This document shows positions 12,201 through 22,134 of a stretch of 64,000 nt of DNA, piece after piece. The first letter of the stretch is position 1; each line of letters begins with the position of its first letter. Under the pieces are notes generated by a model that was not told the origin of the DNA, searched no databases, and worked only from the letters and a program-made list of their open reading frames with translations. The position numbers and the translations under genes were made by a program. Location of the stretch: positions 1,727,721 to 1,791,720 of the forward strand of contig CM037868.1 in assembly GCA_021292105.1 (NCBI GenBank), given 5' to 3'. The stretch is from Anadara kagoshimensis (Eukaryota; Mollusca; Bivalvia; Arcoida; Arcidae).

Positions 12201-15200
12201 AAATCACACACCACCTTGTGTCAATATTTTTCATACAACAATGATATCATTCGGGGACTTTTTAATGAAGATAAATAATAATAATTAATATAATGCTTTT
12301 TTGCAGGCTATTATACGCTTAGGCGGAGAGAGGTTTAAATCAGAAATCTCGGCGATGTTGTGTGCAGCTTTAGATGCGTCATATCAGGATCTTTACAGAG
12401 AACTCAAGGCTATAAAGGAAGACATCATTCCATCAAATATAAAATGTATGTATTTTGAAGCCTATAACAAATTTAATAATGCAGTCAAACCTGTCTATAA
12501 GTCTATAGAGGTCATCCAAGGGAACCAGTAAAAGTAGTCTTTATGGGCAGGTGACCTCATATACGGGTTTAAGTAATATGAATATGTATGTCCGAACTTT
12601 TGGAACTGGCAAGTTAGACACTTGGACTTCCACAAGGGAAGTGAGGCCTAGTGCTCCGGAAGTGTAAACGACTCCTGTTTAGCTAGCTACAGCCGTCACG
12701 TGTGTAATCAAAATTGTGTGAATGGAACATGGGGAAATGGGGCGTCAAATACATCCAGGACAATACTGGGCACTGATACATCAAACTTATCAATTATACT
12801 TTGATGACGACCATAAAACTTTTTGAATGTATTTTGAACTTTTGGGTATCTTTTCAACATCTTAGTTAAACAATCTAACAATTATGCTTCATAATTTTGG
12901 TCTTAGTACTAGTCATGGTGAATTGTTTTCCGAAACAACTCTTTAGTGCTGTAAAATTGTCACTGGTATACTATGTAATTAGTTCAAACAGCTGATTTTC
13001 ATCTGATCTTATGGAACAAGTAAGGCCTGGATTTGTCAGTCTGTAAACGTTAATTGTTAGTATTAGCTCGACCTAATAGCAACAATTCACCAGCAAATAT
13101 ACTAATCTATGTCCAAATCACAATCTCAAAGCATAGTTAAAACTGACAACTAAGTTGAAGCCCTGAACATTGGTTTTCTTGAAAAAATACGAGGTTCAGC
13201 ACAAACATACCTTGCTTGCTCTATACCACTGCAAAACCCAAAAAAACCTTCAGCTGGTAGTGTACTCGCTCAAAAAGTAGGTTGTAGGTTTGATCCCCGA
13301 TCGGGTATGACTAAAGACTTGAAGTGGGTAGTGACTGCTCTTTTGCCAAGCACTCAGCGTTACGAACTGAAAGACTCGGATTTTTTCCTGATGTGAACTT
13401 AAAATAATTAAAGTTCCGTGTCACAGTAGGCATGTCAAGATAAAAAACAATGCTGTAAAATTTTATCAGCGCAATTACAGACAAAACTTTGGCACCTTTA
13501 CCTTCGCCTATAACTGGCAGCGTCTTGATATAAGTGAAATATTCTTGACAACGACGTTGAACGCCATTACTCAACTAGACTCCTACAAGATTAGGATCAG
13601 TGAAAGAACTTATACAAAGCAAACATTCAGAACATATCAGGGTATAATTTAATTTTCAGTTTTAATGGATGTTAAAGTTCAAGGCATGGCGATGGAAGAC
13701 AAGACCTTTATTTCTACTAAAGCAACAAAGTCCGTGAAAGATGCTGTAGATCAGTATAGTATCGTCATGGTGACTGGTCCTCCAGGGTCAGGAAAGACAG
13801 CTACGGTAAACCATATAGCTTTGCAGCTGCAGGAACAAGGATACAGAATTTGTCCTGTTGTATCGACAAAAGAAATCATTGAGTATTGGATGCCGGAATC
13901 ACCTCAGGTATTTGTTTTTAATGATCCTTTTGGCATTCATGCCATAAATCAAAGTGAATTACACCAATGGACGAATCAACAGGAAAGGTTGAGCACGTGT
14001 TTCCGGTATAGCAATATGAAAATCTTAGCAACTATACGGTCACATATCATTGAAGATGAGCAGATATCCGGAAATATACTTCCGTCGTCTGATCTCCAAA
14101 CAATATCTTTGGTTAATGATGAAAGTGTGTTAACTGATGATGAAAGATTGAAAATATTCAATGCGCATGCCAAGTTTAAAAAAAGAGATGATTTGAAAGC
14201 AATGGGTGTTGAAATTCAAAACTTTTCGATATCTTGTTTTCCATTATTATGCAGAATATACACTTCTGATGAAGAATCTAAATTCTCAGTTAAGGATTTT
14301 TTTCAGAAACCACTTTCTGTTATCAGTGAAGATCTTGATAAATTTAAAATCAATGATCCTATACGGTATTTCTGCCTTTTGTACTGTATGATAAATGACA
14401 ACAGTTTAAACACAGATCTACTCAGTATTAATGTCGAGAGCAAAACAATCGAAACGTCTCGTACAATACTGCTTGAAAAATGTAAGGTTTCGACATCTTT
14501 GTCAAGGGAAGAAATTAAATCAAAAATGGATACTTTACTTAACACTTATCTTAAACTAGAGGGTAAATGTTATCATTTTATTCATGATATAATACATGAC
14601 GCTGTTATTAGGCATGTTAATAGTCTGCCATCAGATTGGAAACGAATAATACTGCAGCACTGTGGTCCCAAGCTTTTAAATGAACGAATACGGTTAAATG
14701 CTTTTGAATACCCATATCACGGGAATGGATACCTGCTTTTAAATTCCGATTTAGGATCAGTATGGAGCGAAAGAATACTACAGGATATGATTGGCGACCA
14801 CATGAACTGGAATCACATGGTCAACAACACTACGCTTTGTACTGAGAATGGCGACATGTTGTTACTAAAATCATTTAAATGCATGGATCTAACGGAGCTT
14901 CAGAGGTTCATATTATTGTCACACCCATGTAAGGCTTTATTCCCCATCCTAGAAGCATCAAACGAACTCAAAATCATTCACAACATGGAATTAGATTTAA
15001 ATAAAGTGACAATATTGCACCTTATCATTTGTCTCGGGTTAAAGAATTGTCTAGAACACATTCTGAAAACAACATTTCCCATTACTTTTAATCATATAAA
15101 AGTGAACTTACTATCAGTAGCTTGCATAATGGGTAAGGCTGATGTAGTTGAGATGTTAGTTTTGAATGGATATAGCGCAAATTTCTGTACTCCGAGTAAT

Positions 15201-16766
15201 CATTCGGTTTTATTTTTATCGTCTTTTTTCGGTCACTCTGAAGTAGTTGAGGTATTATTGAAACATAATGCTAACATAAATCAATGTGACAAGAATGGTC
15301 AGTCACCTTTATTTATATCATCCATGTTTGGTCGTGTTGAAGTGGTTAAGGTACTACTGGAACATAAAGCTGCCATAGATCTATGTGACAAGTATGGTAC
15401 ATCACCTTTATTTATGTCATGTTATAGCAGCCATGTTGAAGTAGTTAAGGTATTATTGAAACACAAAGCTGATAAAGCTCAATGTAACAGGTTTGGTCAG
15501 TCACCTTTATTTATATCATCTGTACGTGGCAATGTTGAAGTAGTGGAGGTACTACTGAAACATAAAGCTGACAAATATCAATGTGACATGTATGGTCAGT
15601 CACCTTTATTGATATCATCTTATTGCGGCCATGTTGAAGTGGTTAAGGTACTACTGAAACATAAAGCTGACATAGAACAATGTGACAAGAATGGTCAGTC
15701 ACCTTTATTTAGAGCAATTGCTGAAGGCAATGTTGAAGTAGTTAAGGTACTACTGGAACATAATGCTGATATAGTTCAATGTGACTTAGACCGTAACTCA
15801 CCTTTATTTATAGCATCTGATAAGGGCCATGTTGAAGTAATTAAGGTACTACTGGAACATAAACCTGATATAGTTCAATGTGACACTTGTTGCATATCGC
15901 CTTTATGTAGAGCATCTCAAAACGGTCATGCTGAAGTAGTTAAGCTACTACTGAAACATAAAGGTCAATGTGACAAGAATGATCAGTCACCTTTATTTGG
16001 AGCAATTGCTCACGGCAATATTGAAATAGTTAAGGTACTGCTGGAACATAATGCTGATATAGTTGAACGTGACAAGTATGGTCGGACACCTTTATGTAGA
16101 GCAATTGATCACGGCAATGTTGAAGTAGTTAAGCTACTACTGGAACATAATGCTGATATAGGTCAATGTGAAAGTGATATTATGTCACCTTTATTTATAG
16201 CAATTTTTTCCGGCAATGTTGCAGTACTTAAGGTACTACTGGAACATAATGCTGATATAGGTCAATGTGACAAGAATGGTCAGTCACCTTTATTTATAGC
16301 ATCTATGCGTGGCCGTGTTGAAATGGTTAATGTGCTACTGAAACATAAAGCTGACATAGGTCAATGTGACAAGAATGGTAAGTCACCTTTATTTATAGCA
16401 TCTGATCAGGGCAATGTTGAAGTAGTTAAGGTTCTACTGGAACATAATGCTGATATAGGTCAATGTGACAAGAATGGTCAGTCACCTTTATTTATAGCAT
16501 CTATGCGTGGCCGTGTTGAAATGGTTAAGGTGCTATTGAAACATAAAGCTGACATAGGTCAATGTGACAAGAATGGTAAGTCACCTTTATTTATAGCATC
16601 TGATCAGGGCAATGTTGAAGTAGTTAAGGTGCTACTGAAACATAAAGCTGACATAGATCAATTTGACAAGTATGGTATGTCACCTGTACTTATAGCATCT
16701 AAAAGCGGACATGCTGAAGTGGAACAATTACTACGCAGTTACAAATTAAACACCAACTGTGAATGA
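9261..16766 (+). CDS. HEPN - nSTAND NTPase - ankyrin repeat protein (intact copy)
   Basis: I predict four coding exons, 9261-10467, 11078-11307, 12307-12445 and 13660-16766; all junctions are GT/AG and phases match, giving 1560 aa. Residues 1-340 are Ser/Thr/Gln-rich with twelve repeats of about 25 aa beginning QQT. Residues about 345-525 match the DZIP3-like HEPN domain, including RNKVAH (Arg454, His459), the HEPN ribonuclease-type motif. Walker A GPPGSGKT is at 565-572, a Walker B-like VFVFNDPFG follows (Asp614), then KILATIRSHI as a sensor strand: an nSTAND-type NTPase. From about 1039 to the end there are 16 ankyrin repeats of 33 aa (one shortened). No signal peptide or membrane segment is seen, so a cytosolic place is inferred. 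An AG acceptor near 9192 suggests an upstream untranslated exon. Such proteins are expanded in molluscs and are presumed innate-immune sensors; the function is inferred, not shown. Confidence 0.85.
9370..10245 (+). repeat. 72-75-bp coding tandem repeat (Ser/Thr/Gln-rich)
   Basis: Twelve units of 24-25 codons starting CAGCAAAC (QQT). The central units share long identical stretches such as CAGCGTCATCATCT, showing recent slippage. Copy B has only six. Confidence 0.85.
11704..11860 (+). mobile_element. MITE remnant in intron 2 of copy A
   Basis: CAACCTGCCTAAAAGGCC at the left, TAGAATTGTATCCCAATTG inside and GTTTAACTGTAA at the right match the MITE at 59,133-59,303. The left inverted terminus is damaged. 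Copy B lacks it. Confidence 0.55.
12479..12575 (+). mobile_element. truncated MITE just after exon 3 (copy A)
   Basis: GCAGTCAAACCTGTCTATAA starts about 34 bp after the exon-3 splice donor. The same element at the same place in copy B (32,335) is longer. Copy A has lost the 3' half together with about 2.4 kb that B holds. Confidence 0.65.
12580..12800 (+). repeat. dispersed repeat R1 (TCCACNAGGGAAGTGAGG core)
   Basis: The unit runs from a TATGTCCGAA-like start through CACTTGGACTTCCAC, GGGAAGTGAGGCC, AGCTAGCTACA and GGGCACTGATACATC. Related copies lie at 34,965-35,240, 60,325-60,580 and, as fragments, at 50,765-51,135, 58,795-58,960 and 59,445-59,570. It is non-coding and probably a SINE- or MITE-like family. 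Confidence 0.65.
13245..13575 (+). mobile_element. tRNA-derived SINE, family 1, 85 bp before exon 4
   Basis: A tRNA-like head (CAGCTGGTAGTGTACTCGCT, then a B-box-like GGTTTGATCCC) is followed by the family core GACTTGAAGTGGGTAGTGAC and GCCAAGCACTC, and a tail through CCTTCGCCTATAACTGG. It resembles the tRNA-headed SINEs with a conserved central domain described from bivalves and gastropods. The same insertion is in copy B at 35,685, so it predates the duplication. Confidence 0.75.
15198..16740 (+). repeat. 99-bp ankyrin-coding tandem array, copy A
   Basis: Sixteen units of 99 bp (one of about 90 bp near 15,960) share DNA such as CACCTTTATTTAT and GTTGAAGTAGTTAAGGTACT almost unchanged. 16,276-16,473 and 16,474-16,671 form a nearly identical 198-bp dimer, which indicates recent unequal exchange or gene conversion. 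Confidence 0.9.
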
Positions 16767-17108
16767 AGTTATTGCAAATCGTGATATACGTAAGCCCTTT
16801 TAATGTGAAAATTATTTCTTCAAGGCTTAGTAAGTTTGTTCTGACTCAGTTCTGATTGACTTATATGAATGAAGCTGTAGAATATGTCATATCAAAATAT
16901 CAGGAGTACAACGATTAATTGCGAAATGTTAACTCACAAAAACTCAACAACTACAGTGTATATTTAAACATTTACCATGTAAATAGAAAAATAGTACTTT
17001 GAAATACTTACCATTAAAACGATACTGCAACAAACAAGTATTCATTTCTCTACAAAGTTTTTATCGACAGAGTTTATTAAAATTTATTCATATAAATTAA
17101 AAGATTTA
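16767..17108. other. 3' flank of the intact gene
   Basis: This stretch is collinear with 39,294-39,630 in copy B. It is non-coding; an ATTAAA near 17,012 is the only candidate poly(A) signal noticed. Confidence 0.5.
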
Positions 17109-17541
17109 CTTACTTACTTATCCTCTTCGCGCCTGGAGGCGCATAAGGCTGTAACCAGAGATCTCCATTCAACTCGGTCCTTGGCAATCTTTTCCATTTC
17201 ACCCCAGGTCTTTCCAAGGCTCTTAAACTCACTGGTGATAGTTCTTCGCCAGGTCTCCTTTGGTCTTCCTCGATTCCTTTTGCCATCAGATGGTGTCCAT
17301 TTTGAGGAGACTCTTGCAATGTTGTTCGGGTCCCTTCGTGACATGTGCCCGAACCAACGAAGTCTTCTTTGCCGAATAAGGTCTGTGATGCTAGTCTGGC
17401 CAGTTGTTTGGTAAAGTACCTCGTTTGAAACTTTTCTCGGCCAGTATATTCTACATATTTTTCTCAGGCTCTTAGTGTGGAATCCTGAGAGTCTCTGGTT
17501 GTCTTTCTGTGTTGTTCTCCAGCATTCAGCTTTAAAATTTT
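17109..17541 (-). mobile_element. 5'-truncated LINE with target-site duplication
   Basis: Read on the - strand, one open frame encodes the end of a LINE ORF2: QRRLRWFGHMSRRDP, then GKRNRGRPKETWRRT, then WGEMEKIAKDRVEWRSLV and a stop at 17,114-17,116. The 3' tail is a short TAAG repeat. Flanks carry AAAGATTTA at 17,100-17,108 and 17,542-17,550. Copy B shows the empty site near 39,630-39,645, so it is a post-duplication insertion. Confidence 0.9.
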
Positions 17542-17549
17542 AAAGATTT

Positions 17550-18560
17550 AAAAAAGCTAAAATATTTGCAAAACAATATTCAAGATATGAAAAAATAGGT
17601 TCTAAAAAGACATGAGAATTAAAGTCTATTGAATTTATATCAAAAAATATATGTAAGTTTGAATCACACCACTCATTCAAAGCATGTTTTTTTATCACTG
17701 AAAATGTGATAAGGCTGTACCTGTAAATCCCGACAATTTGATTCCGGTGTCATATAATGGGTTGATCCGCCTCGGGAATGTTCCTGATACAAAATCAAGC
17801 GTACAGGTCAATATTATTTATCTATACCCATATAAAGACAAAAACATAAATCTATCCGCTTGATCACAAAAGTACTTCTTTCGTCTACATACTGAGTGGA
17901 AAATTTAATCAAGTGCAATATCTATGTATTAACTTCAAACTTAAATACTACCCATTTGAAGGATGGATCATTTTATATGAATGTTTCTGATAAAAATCAA
18001 GCGGACAGGTCAGCGTTGTTTGACTTTATATATGTATAGGCAAAAAACTTTGACCTGTCCACTTGACCTTTCATTTAAATATTTATCACGGACCAAGAAC
18101 ATCTATGTATAGGAAACACATGTGTTCATTCTGTATATACCATGAGATATTCTCATCCAATAGAGTAAACCTATGCCCTCTGTGATGGATCTTAAAACTA
18201 CCCATATATTGAATGAACCCTTCAATATGAATATTTTCTAATGGAAGGTCAAACGGACAGGTCAATGTTGTTTGTCTGTATAAATGTCGTTGTCATATGT
18301 CAGATTGTTAAATTTACATTTGCTAGATTTTGTAAAATGGTTAAGACTCGACTGAGTTAGCAATTTTTCAAATGGTAAAATATGTATGGTTACAAACGGT
18401 TAAAAACTGGTGTATAAGAGTTTGCAATATTTTGGTTTTTAATATATTTTTTAAATACATGCTATATTTATGTGATTGAAGATGTTTTATTTGAAAATTT
18501 AAAGTAAGGGTGTTATGTTTAAGTTTTATCTGATAAATAAGTTACCTTTTATATATACTT
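17550..18560. other. non-coding downstream flank (collinear with copy B)
   Basis: No gene is seen. It contains several copies, in both orientations, of the short motif GGTCAAGCGGACAGGTCA or close variants (about 17,797; 18,000; 18,053; 18,247). Confidence 0.5.
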
Positions 18561-18599
18561 TTTTAAAACATTTTAAATATTTAAAAAAATGATAATGGT

Positions 18600-18745
18600 A
18601 CTGCAAATTTTTTAATTTGTAAAACGTCTGTTAAATATAGAGTGGAAACTGGTAGATATAAGCGTTTTTCAGTCTTAGATAGAGTGTGTTTTGGCTTTAA
18701 ATACTTTAGAAGATGAAAAACATATTATTTTAGAGTGTTAATTAT
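18600..18745 (+). mobile_element. LINE C-terminal remnant
   Basis: Frames read VETGRYKRFSVLDRVC and then, one frame over, LEDEKHIILEC and LYK. This is the cysteine-bearing tail common to several APE-type LINEs. Sequence after the inserted element (about 20,630-20,760) continues it. Copy B keeps a shortened version near 41,210-41,400. Confidence 0.6.
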
Positions 18746-18758
18746 ATAAGCGTTATTA

Positions 18759-20625
18759 GCTCACCTGAGCCGAAGGCTCAGATGAGCTATTGCAATCTAT
18801 CACCGTCAGTCGTCCGTCGTGCGTCGTCAGTCGTGCGTCGTGTGTAAACTTTACATTTTAATCTTCTCCTCCAAAAGTACTAGGCCATATTTGATGAAAC
18901 TTGGTGATTATCATGCCTGGGTAACAGCCTTTCAAAATTGTGTTCGGGGTTTGGCCACGCCCAACAAAATGGCCATTGTTACTAAAAATAGCAAAAAAAC
19001 CAAAAAAATCTTCTTCTCTGAAACCAAAAGGTGCAGGCAAATTTTGATTAGATATTTGGATTCAGCATACCTAGGAACATTAAAATTGTGTTTTTCATGA
19101 AAATTAGACGAAAAATAGGTTACGCGTTGTTTGTGTAAAATTACGTAATTTTTAAAATGAGACATTTATTGTTATAACTTCATAACGGCTGAAGATAATT
19201 GTATGGAGCTTTCACTGTTGATCTTGTCTTGCAATTTTCTTCCAATTGATATCAAGGTCGAAGGTCAAGGTCATGTCCCAGTTTTTGACCTTTGATAAAA
19301 AAAGCTATTTTTTTAACATTTCTTGTGATAATGGCGTAGGATTTTCATTTATTTGTAGATATTGACATGACGATCATTTTAATACATAGATCAGGGTCAT
19401 GGGTTCAAAGGTCAAGGTCACAAGAATACCAAAGTAGTTAATTATATACAAAACTATGAATTTTTTGTATAGGCATGTATATCAGAATATTGTAGGTAAT
19501 GGCACAATGGTCATTTTGATATATGAATAAAGGTCATGGGTTCAAAGGTCAAGTTCACAGATGTAAACAAGTACTGAAATGGTTAATTATCTCAAAAACT
19601 ATAAACTTTATGTATAGGCATGTATATAGAAATATTGTAGGCATTAGCCTAATGATCATTTTGATATATGAATGAAGGTCATAGGTTCAAAGGTCAAGGT
19701 CATAGAATTGAACGAATACTTAAATGGTTAATTATCTCAAAAACTATAAACTTTTTGTATAGGCATGTATATTGGAATATTGTAGATATTGGCCTAACGA
19801 ATATTTTGATATATGAATAAAGGTCATAGGTTCAAAGGTCAAGGTCATAGCTGCAAACGAATATTTAAATGGTTAATTATCTCAAAAACTGTAAACTTTT
19901 TGTATAGGCATGTATATTAGAATATTGTAGGCATTTGCACAGCGATCATTTTGATATATGAATGAAGTTCATAGGTTCAAAGGTCAAGGTCATAGATGCA
20001 AACTAATACTTAAATGGTTAATTGTCTCAGAAACTATAAACTTTTTGTATAGGCATGTATATTAGAATATTGTAGGTATTGGCCTATCGATCATTTTGAT
20101 ATATGAATGAAAGTCATAGGTTCAAAGGTCAAGGTCATAGAGCAAACGAATACTTAAATGGTTAATTATCTCAAAAACTATAAACTTTTTGTATAGGCAT
20201 GTATATTGGAATATTGTAGGCATTTGCACAGCAATCATTTTGATATATGAATGAAGTTCATAGGTTCAAAGGTCAAGGTCATAGATGCAAACGGATACTT
20301 AAATGGTTATATATCTTAAAAACTATAAACTCTTTGTATAAGCATGTATATTGGAATATTGTAGGTATTGGCCTAATGCACATTTTAATATACAGATATT
20401 TTAGCTGTTTATAAATAATATATTGTAGCTAGACTTTAAATATGTTATATATAGCATACTTATATAATAATTATTATAATTAATTTGCAAAAATACTTGC
20501 ATATTATTGGCCCTTACTGCTGAAAATTTTGATATTCTCTTTTATTAATGTCATTTACCATTGAACCTCTTAATAAGATATGTACTCTTCCTCAGGTGAG
20601 CGTTAAGGCCCATGGGCCTCTTGTT
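18759..20625 (+). mobile_element. hairpin-ended element with 145-bp internal array (only in copy A)
   Basis: It begins with the hairpin AGCTCACCTGAGC/GCTCAGATGAGCT and ends CTCAGGTGAGCGTTAAGGCC followed by CATGGGCCTCTTG. Inside, seven units of about 145 bp (19,404-20,410) each carry GGTTCAAAGGTCAAGGTCA or a near match. No protein is coded. Copy B has an uninterrupted site here (about 41,255). A second, inverted copy of the family is at 45,850-47,245. Confidence 0.8.
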
Positions 20626-20639
20626 TTTAAAACCTATGT

Positions 20640-21190
20640 TATTTGATATTCATTTTTATAGAAGAACTGATCAAGAAGAAGTTAAGATCTTATTTACAAA
20701 TGTGAAAATGTTTTATTTTACTACACAAACCTGTTATGCTATTTTAATGAAAAAGCAGCGTGTCTTATACACACATGTGAATTAATGTGTGTGTGTGAGT
20801 GTGTTTGTGTTTGTGTGTGTGTGGGTGTGTGTGTGATAAGTTAAACCTGTTATTTCATTTTAATGAAAAGGAAGAGTGTCTTATACACAACATGTAAATT
20901 AATTAAAGTGTGTGTGTGTTTAATTTTGTATGTACTTGTATATAGTCTCTTATAACTCATTTAAGAGTTGCTCACAATATTGTTTTCATATATTTTTATA
21001 TTTGTAACAAAAATGAGGTGAGACTCTAATAAAATATATGTTATGCTATGCTAAGTTACAATTGTAACTTGTCCATATTATATATTTTATATTGCTGATG
21101 TATGTATTTGTAGTTTGTCACTTTCAATATATGTTGTAAATAAAATATTTTTAATACAATTTGAGTTAAAAAATATTTTTAACTTAAAAT
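20640..21190. other. low-complexity flank with TG repeats
   Basis: TG-rich stretches (about 20,790-20,835 and 20,907-20,920) and AT-rich sequence collinear with 41,270-41,810. No gene is seen. Confidence 0.5.
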
Positions 21191-21193
21191 CCC

Positions 21194-21520
21194 CGGTCAT
21201 TATGGTTGCTCAGTTTATAGAGTTGCTCGCTTCTTATAAAGAATATAAGTGAATTCGTTTTGACATGGACGTAAAACCTTTTTCAATCAATTAATCGCTT
21301 GTTGGCGGCTATGAGTTCGAACCCCAAGATCCGACTAAGATATGGAAAATATTTAGTGACTCTTCTTTAGACAAGAACTTTGCATTTAGACATTAGCCTT
21401 GGAGTTATTCCTAAGAGACATTTAAAACCAATACCCTAAGTCACGACAGGCGTTGTCCGTTAAAGAGCGCCAATGCACATTCCCTTGAGCATGAGGTGAA
21501 ATAATTATACTACTTCTCTT
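21194..21520 (+). mobile_element. tRNA-like SINE, family 3 (copy A)
   Basis: GGTTGCTCAGTTTATAGAG resembles a tRNA A-box region and GAGTTCGAACCCC a B-box, separated by a longer than normal insert. A constant body with GTCACGACAGGCGTTGTCC follows. The matching copy is at 41,810-42,130, so it predates the duplication. Confidence 0.55.
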
Positions 21521-22134
21521 ATCGCTTATGATATTTCGATATAAACGAAATAGTTTTTCTTTGGACGTTCATTTAACCACATGCAATCAATTAGTCGTCA
21601 TGTTTTCACGGGAGACAACCATTATGTTATAATGCGATACCAAATGAGAAAGATACAGAAACAGATCCCGAGACGAGACGTGTACAGGTCAGATGCATTT
21701 TAAAATCTTTGAATGATTTTTTTTATAATTAATGCTATTTAAGACACTTTAATCACCTTATTATGACCTGGACACGACCATCGGATATGAGTATGAAATT
21801 CGGGTATGAGTATGCCATTCGGGTATTATACATGTATCTTGGATAATGTTTCATGAGTCATTCTCTGTAAGGACTAGACGATTTGGCTATATTTTGGAAA
21901 TCACATGTCTCAGATTTTGATGATATTGCACATAATTGTTAAATACACATAAAAAATTAAAATGAAAACCCCCATGCAAAACTTTAAATTGTCGTCTCCA
22001 TGGTAAACCTTATTTTTTTAAAAAAATAACTGATTAAATGTTTGGCACTTACAAGATGAAACATCTCAAAAAGAGAAAATAAATATTATATTGTTTACTA
22101 AGGGGAGATAATTCAACAGACAAGTCAAAGTTGT

